Assembly: GCA_964645005.1 (NCBI GenBank)
Contig: CAZXYS010000018.1
Location: 15,602-79,601, forward strand
Origin: CAZXYS01 sp964645005
Lineage (GTDB): Bacteria; Bacteroidota; Ignavibacteria; Kapaibacteriales; UBA2268
Direction of reading: 5' to 3'
Length of the DNA stretch: 64,000 bases
In this document: in pieces, positions 25,827 to 34,180 of the stretch
How the letters are laid out: each line of letters opens with the position of its first letter
Numbering within the stretch: the stretch's first letter is position 1
Made by a program: the position numbers and the translations under genes
Notes under the pieces: generated by a model
What the model saw: the letters and a program-made list of their open reading frames with translations, nothing else
What the model was told of the DNA's origin: nothing
Database searches by the model: none

Positions 25827-26381
25827 TTATTTTCTTCTTGCGAGTTCATTTGCATATCTAAGTCCATAAGATTCTTTGTTTTCCTGCAGCCAATCGGTTA
25901 ATTTGGTAGTTCCGACAGGCTCAGTCTTTACATATAGTTTGTTGGACATGAGACCATCAATTTTTTGTTTTGTGATAACGTTGTCTCTGAGGAAAAATCC
26001 CATCAAATTACCTGCCGTAGATGCAAGTATTGGAGATAGTTTGACTATAGGTCTTTTGACGTTGATGATGTCCATGATTTTTTCGATCAATTCTCGATAT
26101 TCGAAAGTTTCCGGTCCGATGGCGTTTACAATAGTATCTTCGCTTGATTCTGCTTGTTCGACAGCGAGTTTGGAGAAATCTTCGGCGTAAATTGGCTGCA
26201 ATCTGTACTTTCCATCGCCGAAAATTCCGAATATAGGAAATTTTCTTATCTTCCAAGTGATGTTGTTTAGAAGTATATCATCAATCGCAAAAATTACAGC
26301 AGGACGTAGAATAGCAAACGGAATATCCGTATTGCTCAATTCCTTTTCGACTATGGCTTTTCCTTTGCTTATGAGACAATT
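25827..26381 (-). pseudogene. NAD(P)-binding epimerase (NDUFA9-like) lacking its N-terminal half
   Basis: The frame is open from 26381 to 25827 and begins in mid-protein (LISKGKAIVEKELSNTD), continuing PFAILRPAVIFAIDD, then YRLQPIYAEDFSKLAVEQAE and NAIGPETFEYRELIEKIMDI. These are the C-terminal blocks of NmrA/NDUFA9-type SDR proteins. The Rossmann GxxGxxG and catalytic Tyr segments that should precede them are missing. A stop codon lies at 26382-26384, and the family A repeat (26373-26547) begins just where homology ends. The only starts are internal, such as TTG at 26337-26339. It is most probably a dead 5'-truncated gene. Confidence 0.75.
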
Positions 26382-26547
26382 TCAAGTGATTTATCCGCCT
26401 GATCGGCAAATCTGAGTGCAGCGAAGTTGAGCTTGCGAAATCCCGCTTCAGCGGGGAATTCAGTATTCATCAAATTCCTGCCCCTGCTAAAGCAGGGTCT
26501 AAAGAGATTCGCAGGAATGACATTCACTAACTTATAGGGACAGCCCC
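26373..26547. mobile_element. Family A MITE-like element, copy 3 (about 175 bp)
   Basis: The element runs from GAGACAATTTCAAG to TATAGGGACAGCCCC. It contains GTTGAGCTTGCGAAATCCCG, CTTCAGCGGGG, ATTCCTGCCCCTGCTAAAGC and CGCAGGAATGACAT, in the same order as the copy at 19499. Its left end overlaps the truncated end of the epimerase remnant. Its right end lies 17 bases from the stop of the LiaF-like gene. Confidence 0.72.
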
Positions 26548-26563
26548 TTGAATCCATGTTCTG

Positions 26564-27574
26564 TCAGTATCTTTCAACTTCGAAGTTCGAAACACCCCCG
26601 GATATCTTGATGAATACCTTCTTCTTACTTTCGTTAAACTCGGGGGTCTTGTATTTTCCTTCGCCGTATGATGTAAATGTTTTAACAGTATCGCCTTTTT
26701 GAAACCGAAAAAAGTATTTTCCTTCGCCGTATGATGTGAATCCGTAGAAATCCCTGTTGGATAGTCCGGTTTTCGAAAATATAGCGCATCCGGAGGATTT
26801 CGGAACAGAGATCTCGAAGTTCGCTGCGCCGGCTTCCACTTCCAGATTTGTCGTATCAGTCCTGTTGCCTACCTTTAGTTCCATATCCGCTGCGCCGGCT
26901 TTTAACTCAACATTACGAACCATATATTCGCTCAGATCGCAATCTATGTCCGAAGCTCCGACCTTCATGAAAAGATTCCAGTACAGATCAGGATTCAGAT
27001 TTATCTCAGCTTCTCTTTCTTTTTGTATTCCTTTGAAAAATTTGCTTTTTGTGTCAAATTTGCAGCTTACATCCACGCTTTTGCCGTCATCGGATACAGT
27101 GTAGTTAATGTCGCGGCTTGTGCCGCTGGCTTTGATCTTTACAAGATCGCTGGTTGTGCCGCCGAATTCAAATTTTCCCGCACCGCCCTTGAAATTGAAA
27201 TTGGCAGAGCGGTACGCTGAGTCAAAAGGGACCGTCAATACCGACGGTTCTTCTCCTTCCTCGTATTCTTCATCATTTCCGTAGAATTCGATTTCATCTT
27301 TGTCATCGTCGTCGTCATCGAACATATCAAACTTCCAGTTGATCGTGACCAGACCTATTATCAACAGCGCTGCAAGTATGCCGGATAAGCCTGCCAGTAT
27401 GCTTTTTACGATCTGCGGCACTTTTAGCAGGGCAATGCCCCATATTATAAGAACTATGGGCCAGTATTGCAACATGTTGTCGATTTTGAATTCCATGACG
27501 TCAATATTGTCGAGCAGGAAAAACAGCCCTAAGAAAATCAGCAGGCTTCCCCAGAAAATTCCTGATGCTTTCAT
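26564..27574 (-). CDS. LiaF-like membrane protein with toast-rack domain
   Basis: The 336-residue protein starts with a DUF5668/LiaF-type membrane part of about four helices (GIFWGSLLIFLGLFFLLDN, WPIVLIIWGIALLKVPQIV, SGILAALLIIGLVTINWKF). An acidic linker (DMFDDDDDDKDEIEFYGND) and a C-terminal beta-helical toast-rack domain follow, with repeated turns such as VELKAGAADMELKVGNRTD and LEVEAGAANFEISVPKSSG. LiaF proteins of this type sense or modulate envelope stress. Its start overlaps the PspC gene by four bases (ATGA), so the two are one translational unit. A two-component system is not adjacent. Confidence 0.85.
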   Translation of the reverse strand: MKASGIFWGSLLIFLGLFFLLDNIDVMEFKIDNMLQYWPIVLIIWGIALLKVPQIVKSILAGLSGILAALLIIGLVTINWKFDMFDDDDDDKDEIEFYGNDEEYEEGEEPSVLTVPFDSAYRSANFNFKGGAGKFEFGGTTSDLVKIKASGTSRDINYTVSDDGKSVDVSCKFDTKSKFFKGIQKEREAEINLNPDLYWNLFMKVGASDIDCDLSEYMVRNVELKAGAADMELKVGNRTDTTNLEVEAGAANFEISVPKSSGCAIFSKTGLSNRDFYGFTSYGEGKYFFRFQKGDTVKTFTSYGEGKYKTPEFNESKKKVFIKISGGVSNFEVERY

Positions 27575-28026
27575 CGTTCTACCTCCTGGTAAGAGTCGTT
27601 GTTTTTGTGTAAATTTTTATAAAGTATATAAGCGCCGAAACCTATTACTGCGAGCGGCCAGACATGTCCGAATGACAACCAGCCGGCAATATTATCCAGT
27701 AAAAACAGTATGCCGACAGCGATGAGTATTATTGCGGCGACTACGCTGCGGTCGGTTCGGTCTTTGTGTTCATCGCAGGGATACTCTTCATAGCCTTGCC
27801 CATCGCATTGTTCGGTGTGATATTCTGCATAGCCCCTGACTTTTTCCTCGTCGGGAACGATGATCCACAGTACGATATATGCGACAATGCTCAATCCCCA
27901 GCCGAGGGTGGTTATTATGAACAGCGCCCTGACTATGACGGGATCGATGTCGAAGTAGCCGGCTATTCCGCCGGAAACGCCGCCTATCATTCTGTCTTTT
28001 CGCGATCTGTAAAGTCTTTTTCTCAT
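27571..28026 (-). CDS. PspC domain protein
   Basis: The 151-residue protein has an N-terminal PspC domain (RLYRSRKDRMIGGVSGGIAG, then YFDIDPVIVRALFIITTLGW and VAYIVLWIIVPDEEK). A hydrophilic middle segment with several His, Asp and Glu follows, and then a C-terminal pair of membrane helices of the DUF5668 kind (AAIILIAVGILFLLDNIAGW). PspC proteins respond to membrane stress. It is the first gene of a two-gene unit with the LiaF-like gene, overlapping by four bases. Confidence 0.9.
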   Translation of the reverse strand: MRKRLYRSRKDRMIGGVSGGIAGYFDIDPVIVRALFIITTLGWGLSIVAYIVLWIIVPDEEKVRGYAEYHTEQCDGQGYEEYPCDEHKDRTDRSVVAAIILIAVGILFLLDNIAGWLSFGHVWPLAVIGFGAYILYKNLHKNNDSYQEVER

Positions 28027-28204
28027 ATTGATTTTTCCAATTATTTTGAAAAATTTCTACTAAGAGTACGTTGCATTTTGTAATAAAGTTGCAAGGATTG
28101 TTAAATTATTAATTTGATTTGAATTAATAATTGTATATAACCACAAATTTAATTACTTTTATAGGAATTTACTTTTTTAGAGAAAAGTTACAGGAATTCA
28201 AGTC

Positions 28205-28678
28205 ATGTTACATTATCATTCGGTAGTAATCTTCGTAAATGATGTCGAAAGATCGAAGGATTTCTATGAGAATACACTGGATCAACAACTGGAATTCGAT
28301 TTTGGGAAAAATGTAGGATTTACCTCGGGTATAACTCTTTGGGAAATCACTACCGGGCATGTTATACCGGATAGTTTGAAGGATAAGGTGAAAGCGCCGG
28401 GGAATAGATTCGAATTGTACTTTGAGACGGAAGATATCCAGGATACTTTCGCAAAGCTGAAGGAAAGAGGCGTTGAATTTATGCATGAGATACATGAAGA
28501 GCCATGGGGGCAATTCAGTGCTCGCTTCTTCGACCCGGACGGGCATTTACTGGAAGTAGGGGAGACGTTGGATACATTCGTTAAAAGAATATATGAAGAA
28601 ACCGGCTCGGTAAAGGAAACATCGAAAAGGACAACTATTCCCGAAGAAATGTTGAAGCAGATTATAGAGAATTTTTAG
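28205..28678 (+). CDS. VOC (glyoxalase/bleomycin resistance/dioxygenase) family protein
   Basis: The 157-residue protein has one vicinal-oxygen-chelate module pair: LHYHSVVIFVNDVERSKDFY at the start and GQFSARFFDPDGHLLEVGET in the second half, with candidate metal ligands His (HYHS), Glu and Glu. A C-terminal extension (VKETSKRTTIPEEMLKQIIE) is predicted helical. The substrate cannot be inferred. An acetolactate decarboxylase-like gene follows 72 bases later on the same strand. Confidence 0.88.
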   Translation: MLHYHSVVIFVNDVERSKDFYENTLDQQLEFDFGKNVGFTSGITLWEITTGHVIPDSLKDKVKAPGNRFELYFETEDIQDTFAKLKERGVEFMHEIHEEPWGQFSARFFDPDGHLLEVGETLDTFVKRIYEETGSVKETSKRTTIPEEMLKQIIENF

Positions 28679-28750
28679 TTTTTATTGTGTTTGTAAAACT
28701 TAGAATTAATTCGTCAAAAGCAAATATTTGTAAATAAACTTAAAGAAAAT

Positions 28751-29467
28751 ATGTACCCATTAATTGCAATGATAGTAAGCTTTCTCCTGCTGATGCCTGT
28801 CGTAAAGGATGTGGCTTATAATAATGTGCAGCATATTGGCGCTATGAAGCGATTTATTAAAGATGCTGAGATCTCGTCTTTGATAAATCTTGATGAAATA
28901 GAACCCAAAGAAGAACTGTATGCGCTTGGTGCGGTTGGGGAGCTGAAAGGTGAGATACTCGTGATTGACGGTGAGCCTTATATTGCATCTGTCAAAAATA
29001 ATAAGATTGATATCAAAAATGATTTTAATACGGGGGCGGCACTGCTTGTTTATTCTTACGTGAGTAATTGGCGGGAAGTGGAGATACCTGATGAAATAAA
29101 TGAGCAAGGGGCAATCGAAGATTTTATACGAAGCGCCGCAACTGAAATGGGACTTGATGAAGACAGCGCTTTCCCCTTCATGATTGAAGGTGAAATCAAT
29201 TATGCGAAATGGCATGTTATCGACTGGGTAGAAGGCGATACCGTGCATACTCACGAAAAACACAGGACTTCAGGCTTGCAGGGGGAAATACAGCAAGAGA
29301 AGGCAAAGATCCTGGGCTTTTATTCGGAAAATCATAAAGGGATATTCACTCATCATACTTCGAATATGCATGTTCATGTGCTGTCGAATGATGAGAAAAT
29401 TGCGGGACATATTGATGAGCTCAGGTTGAATGGGGAGGCTGTGTTGAAGTTACCAGCTTTTGAGTGA
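28751..29467 (+). CDS. Acetolactate decarboxylase (BudA/AlsD family), probably membrane-anchored or exported
   Basis: The 238-residue protein matches the alpha-acetolactate decarboxylase layout: ELYALGAVGELKGEILVIDG, AALLVYSYVSNW, then GFYSENHKGIFTHHTSNMHV and GHIDELRL. His207, His209 and His220 have the same spacing (2 and 11 residues) as the three zinc ligands known in the Brevibacillus enzyme. The family converts 2-acetolactate to acetoin. A hydrophobic N-terminal segment (YPLIAMIVSFLLLMPVV) suggests export or anchoring, as in the secreted Bacillus enzymes. No acetolactate synthase gene is nearby, so the source of substrate is unclear. Confidence 0.75.
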   Translation: MYPLIAMIVSFLLLMPVVKDVAYNNVQHIGAMKRFIKDAEISSLINLDEIEPKEELYALGAVGELKGEILVIDGEPYIASVKNNKIDIKNDFNTGAALLVYSYVSNWREVEIPDEINEQGAIEDFIRSAATEMGLDEDSAFPFMIEGEINYAKWHVIDWVEGDTVHTHEKHRTSGLQGEIQQEKAKILGFYSENHKGIFTHHTSNMHVHVLSNDEKIAGHIDELRLNGEAVLKLPAFE

Positions 29468-29576
29468 ATAGATTATGTAAATAAATTTAATACGTTTTTA
29501 CTGGGCGGTTAACGGTCGACGGCTAACGTTACCCCAAATTATATTCAAGGATTTTTCATAATTTAAATTAATATTT

Positions 29577-31958
29577 ATGAAATTTTTATTTACCACGCTT
29601 ATTGTTATATTATTTATTAATTCAGTTGAAGCTGATGATGCCCAGCCTTATGTGGAATGGGTAAGGCAATTAAAGGGTGCCGGGGATAAAAATTCTGTGC
29701 ATGCTATTGATTCCTCAGGTAATATTATTGTGGGCGGGTATTTTTCCGATACTCTGGAATTTGAAGACGGCAGGCAGATCATTAGCGAAGATTCGAATGA
29801 TATTTTTTTTGCCAAATATAATTCGAGGGGGAAGCTTCTCGCTGTGAATCAATTTGGTGGAGAAGGTAACCAGATCGTCAGCGATATTGCGGTGGATGTA
29901 AGTGAGAATTATCATCTGACGGGCAGTTTTGATAATGTTATTGATCTTGGAAATGGATTTGAGAAAAATCTTGAAGATGGTGATTTCGGATTCTTTTATG
30001 CTGAGATTGATAGCAGCGGAAATTGTCAAAATGCGGTTTTTGCTGAATGTGACAGAGCCATAGGAGGGAAATCGATAGCGGCAAATAATTCGGGAGATAT
30101 TTTTATAGCCGGAGATTTTGCAGGGATAGCGGAATTTGACGGTGGAAATTCGATAGAAGCGGAAGGAAAAACTGATATATTCGTTCTTAAAATTTCTGAT
30201 GGGGGAATATCCTGGATTAAAACAATTAATGGCGAAGAGGATGTTACTGCTTCTGCTGTATATACTGATGATGATGGGAATGTATATCTTACGGGAGATT
30301 TTATTGGGACTATTGATTTTGGCAATGGCAATGAACTAAGCAGCCGAGGGAAGGAAGATTCGTTTTTTGCGAAGTATGACGGCGATGGCAATGTTTCCGG
30401 TATCCACCAGATTGGCGGATTGGCGAATGATGCGGGGAAAGGTGTTTATGTTGATGATAACAATAATATATTTGCCAGTGGGTATTTCTCTGAGACTGCG
30501 AATTTCGGTAAGGATATAAAATTTGCAAGCTTTGGCGGCTATGATAATTATGCTGCCAAATATGATGAAAACATGGATAATATTTGGGTTGTGCAGACCG
30601 GCGGACCGTGGAAAGATGAAGCTTTGACGATTAACGGTTTTTATGGTGAATATCTCTTGTATGGCGGGATATATCAGTCGAATGGGATATTCGGCGGCGG
30701 GCTGCGTTCGACAAGCCGCGGTGGCGATGACATTTATATTATCAAGCTCGATAAAGAGGGTGCGCCGGAATGGGGGTATTTCGCAGGAGGAACAGAGAAT
30801 GAGTATCTGAATGACGTTGCCGTTAGAAGCAGGCAAGAGATATATGCAACGGGGAAATTCGATGATTCGGTGGAATTTTCGCATAAGTATAAATTGAGGA
30901 ATAACAGGGGGCGGGATGTATTTCTTATGAAGCTGACGGAATGCGGGCAGTCGAGTATTAATTATCCTTGGCAGCATGGAAATTTTAATATGAAATTTGC
31001 GGGATCAGCAAAACCTGAAGGCAGAAAAATGAGATTGACGCCTGCAGAGAAAGCTATGGCAGGCGCGGCATGGTTTAGCAAGAAAATTCCCGTGCGGAAT
31101 GGCTTCACGACGGAATTTACTTTCAGGCTTTCGGAAGGACAATTTGCCGATGATAATTCTGCGCCAGGTGCGGACGGTATTGCTTTTGTAATTCAGAGTA
31201 ACGCCGATAATGAAATAGGTGTTTCCGGCGGTGGCATTGGGTTTGAAGGTATACCAAATTCCGCGGCGATAGAATTTGATACGCACGGGAATTCTTCAAG
31301 AAATATTAATGATCCTAACTCAAACCACATAGCCGTTTTCTCAAACGGAACAGAGCCGAATTCGAATAATCACAATACAACAGCGCAGCTTGGCGCAGCG
31401 ACAGATATTGTTGATTTTCGCGCGGATAGCAATGTTTATTATGTAAGGATAGAATATGACGCTGCGGGTGAAGAACTGCGTGTGTTTTTGGATACGACAG
31501 GAAATTTCTATGAGCCGGCGCTGGTTATTACTGATTTTAAGCTTCACGAGTTGATAAATTTGGAAGATGGGTTTTATTCTTATGCCGGATTTACGGCGGG
31601 TACCGGGAGCGGGTACGAGGTGCATGAAATACTTGACTGGCATCTGTGTAATGAGCAGTTTGAACCTGTCGTCGGTGTTGAGCGGTCTGCTGATCGGGAA
31701 GAGAAGGTTATATCGAATTATCCCAATCCCTTTTCAAGGACTACGACTATAAAATATCAAATCGGGAAGGCGGGATATGCGGAATTGAGTGTTTATGATG
31801 TGTTTGGGAAGAAGGCGGCGCAACTGGCGGATGAATATCATCAAGCAGGTGAGTATTCGGTCGAGTTTGATGGGGCGGATTGTGAGAGTGGAGTGTATTA
31901 TTATATTCTTGAAGTCAATAGTGAAAAACAAGAAGGTAAATTTATTTTGATTAAATAA
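29577..31958 (+). CDS. Secreted SBBP-repeat and L-type lectin protein with T9SS sorting domain
   Basis: The 793-residue protein has a signal peptide (KFLFTTLIVILFINSVEA). Up to about residue 460 it consists of beta-propeller (SBBP-like) repeats of the form GNIIVGGYFSDTLEF / GDIFIAGDFAGIAEF / GNVYLTGDFIGTIDF. An L-type (legume-like) lectin domain follows at about 465-710, with GIAFVIQSN, IEFDTHGN and the FTAGTGSG end block. The last 75 residues are a T9SS domain (ISNYPNPFSRTTTIKYQIGK, LSVYDVFGKKAAQLADEYH, GVYYYILEV). It is likely a surface or released sugar-binding protein. The sugar is unknown. Confidence 0.88.
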   Translation: MKFLFTTLIVILFINSVEADDAQPYVEWVRQLKGAGDKNSVHAIDSSGNIIVGGYFSDTLEFEDGRQIISEDSNDIFFAKYNSRGKLLAVNQFGGEGNQIVSDIAVDVSENYHLTGSFDNVIDLGNGFEKNLEDGDFGFFYAEIDSSGNCQNAVFAECDRAIGGKSIAANNSGDIFIAGDFAGIAEFDGGNSIEAEGKTDIFVLKISDGGISWIKTINGEEDVTASAVYTDDDGNVYLTGDFIGTIDFGNGNELSSRGKEDSFFAKYDGDGNVSGIHQIGGLANDAGKGVYVDDNNNIFASGYFSETANFGKDIKFASFGGYDNYAAKYDENMDNIWVVQTGGPWKDEALTINGFYGEYLLYGGIYQSNGIFGGGLRSTSRGGDDIYIIKLDKEGAPEWGYFAGGTENEYLNDVAVRSRQEIYATGKFDDSVEFSHKYKLRNNRGRDVFLMKLTECGQSSINYPWQHGNFNMKFAGSAKPEGRKMRLTPAEKAMAGAAWFSKKIPVRNGFTTEFTFRLSEGQFADDNSAPGADGIAFVIQSNADNEIGVSGGGIGFEGIPNSAAIEFDTHGNSSRNINDPNSNHIAVFSNGTEPNSNNHNTTAQLGAATDIVDFRADSNVYYVRIEYDAAGEELRVFLDTTGNFYEPALVITDFKLHELINLEDGFYSYAGFTAGTGSGYEVHEILDWHLCNEQFEPVVGVERSADREEKVISNYPNPFSRTTTIKYQIGKAGYAELSVYDVFGKKAAQLADEYHQAGEYSVEFDGADCESGVYYYILEVNSEKQEGKFILIK

Positions 31959-31979
31959 ACGTACCTTCTTGTATGGATT

Positions 31980-32621
31980 TCATCCGTCAGCTTCTTTGTT
32001 AAATCCTTCTTTCGGGGTGATGCCGCCCGCTATAATAGCTGACAGCGCTATTTTGAAGATGTCACCGATGACGAAAGGTATAGCGCCCATGCCGAGCAGT
32101 TCCATGAATCCGATGGATTGACCTTTTATCAAGGAAAGCCAAAGATTGAGCTGTAAAAGTCCGGGAGCGTAAACTAAGATGAAATTCGCAAAGAGCATCA
32201 AAGCAAGCATATTGATGAATTTGCGGGATTTGACGTATTTGTCGACAAAATATCCAAGAAAAAATGCCGCTATGATGAAGCCTATGATATAGCCGCCGGT
32301 AGGTCCTGCGAGCGCTGCGATTCCGCCAGTCCAGTTTGCGAACCATGGAACGCCGGCGATGCCTAATGTTACATACAATATCTGGCTGATGCCGCCCCAC
32401 GATCTGCCCAGTAATATGGCGCTGAAGAATACGGCGAAAGTCTGTCCGGTGATAGGTACCGGGCTGATCGGCAGATAAAACTTTACCTGTGCAAGTAAGC
32501 CTGTGACTAATGCGAAACCGAGAGCTAAGAGCAATTTCTGGGTCAGCGCTATATCGCGGCTCCATTTGAAATAGCTGAGGCGCGCGGGTTTGAAGTTCTC
32601 TGCGTAGGTAGTTAGTTCCAT
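31980..32621 (-). CDS. bioY: Biotin transporter BioY (ECF S component)
   Basis: The 213-residue protein has six hydrophobic segments and the BioY signatures: YLPISPVPITGQTFAVFFSA, LLGRSWGGISQILYVTLGIA and GGIAALAGPTGGYIIGFIIA. BioY binds biotin in the membrane and works alone or with an ECF ATPase/T module. No ecfA or ecfT gene is adjacent. A 30-residue cytoplasmic N-terminal extension precedes the first helix. The gene is convergent with the lectin gene. Confidence 0.95.
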   Translation of the reverse strand: MELTTYAENFKPARLSYFKWSRDIALTQKLLLALGFALVTGLLAQVKFYLPISPVPITGQTFAVFFSAILLGRSWGGISQILYVTLGIAGVPWFANWTGGIAALAGPTGGYIIGFIIAAFFLGYFVDKYVKSRKFINMLALMLFANFILVYAPGLLQLNLWLSLIKGQSIGFMELLGMGAIPFVIGDIFKIALSAIIAGGITPKEGFNKEADG

Positions 32622-32910
32622 GCTTAGCTTTCCTTGATGATTTTTTGGTACATATAATTTTTAAAATTGCAATATAAATAATAAGATTAAATTTTCAATG
32701 ATTTTTGATTTTCAATGTACGTGTTTTTGAAGTTAGGTTTCAATTTGACGGCATGGTGTTTCAATTGGTTTAGTTCGTGCAGGCGCGGTTTTCAAAGAAC
32801 TGTAATTCTGTTTGACGCCAAATGACACCGCTTTTTTAGTGGTATCAATTTTGGCTGCTGATTGAAGAAATTATCAATGTGCAATTTACAATTCTGGTGA
32901 TGGGATGGCG

Positions 32911-33090
32911 ATGTTGAAATCCTACGGATTTCTGTCAGGGGTCGGGGGTTTGGGATCGGGGGTCGGTAAGAGGTGCTATCCCGTAGGGATTGGATGTTAG
33001 TAGAAAAGATGTCCCAGGTATGGGTTGTTATCCCGAAGGGATTAAACGGTAGTGGGCGGATGAGTGGCGTTGAAATCCTGCGGATTTCGT
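32911..33090. repeat. Family C repeat, copy 1
   Basis: The region contains GTTGAAATCCTACGGATTTC, then GGTGCTATCCCGTAGGGATT, AAAAGATGTCCCAGGTATGG, GTTATCCCGAAGGGATTAAA and GTTGAAATCCTGCGGATTTC. These are short palindromic modules around AATCC/GGATT cores. The same order of modules recurs at 47882-48010. No reading frame is present. Confidence 0.7.
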
Positions 33091-33147
33091 TCCAGGGTTA
33101 AGGGATATTCAATTACGAATTAAAAATTACGAACGAGGAATTGAAGA

Positions 33148-33250
33148 GTCCACCCCGTCATGTCTGCGGCGTGCCACCCCTCAATGAGGGGAATATAAAT
33201 GAGTTAGCTGTTTTTTGCCACAAATGCAATTTCTGTATTGTGAATCCGCG
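33148..33250 (+). repeat. Family B repeat, copy 2 (short)
   Basis: The copy begins GTCCACCCCGTC and ends GAGTTAGCTGTTTTTTGCCA, CAAATGCAATTTCTGTATTG, TGAATCC. It lacks the central segment and any family A insertion. With the family C copy it fills most of the 32622-33304 gap, which has no gene. Confidence 0.7.
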
Positions 33251-33304
33251 ATAAATGTCACAGGGAACAAAATTCTCTGTGACATTTTTTATACTGATGT
33301 GCAC

Positions 33305-34180
33305 TCACGGCTGATTCTTCTTCACAAAAGCCCGCTTAGATAAAACCGATGCAGATCCAAATACACCTATTGCTCCATCCACCGAAGTTAAAATTGATTC
33401 ATGGAAAATCGACCGCTGATACTGCAAAAACCAGCGGATAAAGTTAATATCCGGCACATAAAGGGAAATATTGTGCAATCCGTACCACTTAAGACCATTC
33501 CATACTACCGGCACCTCATTATTAGGAATCGGTCCTATCCAATTAGCAACATCCCTGTACTCGTCAGATTCATCATCCCATGGACGCTCTATGCGGCGGT
33601 TCTTTTCCTCGGTCGGAGGCGTCAAATATTTCCCGTAACCGGTTGTATCAAGACAGGTTACTGTCAGCAAATACCCCAGTGCCGGCGAGACATTTTCCCA
33701 TTTGAATTTAATTGAATCTACCGCCGGCAAATTCAAAGTATCTTGTGGATATTGAATTGTATCTTTTGGCGGGGTAATCCAGTCAAATCTGCGGGGCGTC
33801 ATGGTGTTGCCTGTTGCTATTGAGCCGTCAGGTAAAGTGATCTCAAGATAATATTTCTTTTGCGGCTTCACCAGAACCGTTGTGTCAGGATAATAAAATC
33901 CTGGTTTAAGAGTATCGCGGAACTCGAGCACATACTCATTTCCCTCATCATCGGTGATCTTAACATTGGCATCGCTGATCAGACTTCCCTTATAATCAAA
34001 ACTATCCTTAACAGGCTGTGATTGCTGAATGATAATATTCTCTATCGGCTTATCCACTATCAGAAGCGCCTCGACATAGTATTTTGGAACATATTTGTCC
34101 GGCGGCAGGTCTTCGCATGAAAACAGGAAAACCACTGCTAAAAGAGAGAATATCACTATTATCAGACTTTTTCTCATCAT
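33305..34180 (-). CDS. DUF4249 family lipoprotein
   Basis: The 291-residue product has a lipoprotein signal ending FLFSC (Cys22) and the DUF4249 pattern: YVEALLIVDKPIENIIIQQS, DANVKITDDEGNEYVL, YYLEITLPDGSIATGNTMTP and a C-terminal NISLYVPDINFIRWF region. In Bacteroidota such proteins are encoded next to TonB-dependent receptors. Here the start overlaps the stop of the upstream receptor gene by four bases. It is likely the surface or periplasmic partner of that receptor. The ligand is unknown. Confidence 0.85.
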   Translation of the reverse strand: MMRKSLIIVIFSLLAVVFLFSCEDLPPDKYVPKYYVEALLIVDKPIENIIIQQSQPVKDSFDYKGSLISDANVKITDDEGNEYVLEFRDTLKPGFYYPDTTVLVKPQKKYYLEITLPDGSIATGNTMTPRRFDWITPPKDTIQYPQDTLNLPAVDSIKFKWENVSPALGYLLTVTCLDTTGYGKYLTPPTEEKNRRIERPWDDESDEYRDVANWIGPIPNNEVPVVWNGLKWYGLHNISLYVPDINFIRWFLQYQRSIFHESILTSVDGAIGVFGSASVLSKRAFVKKNQP

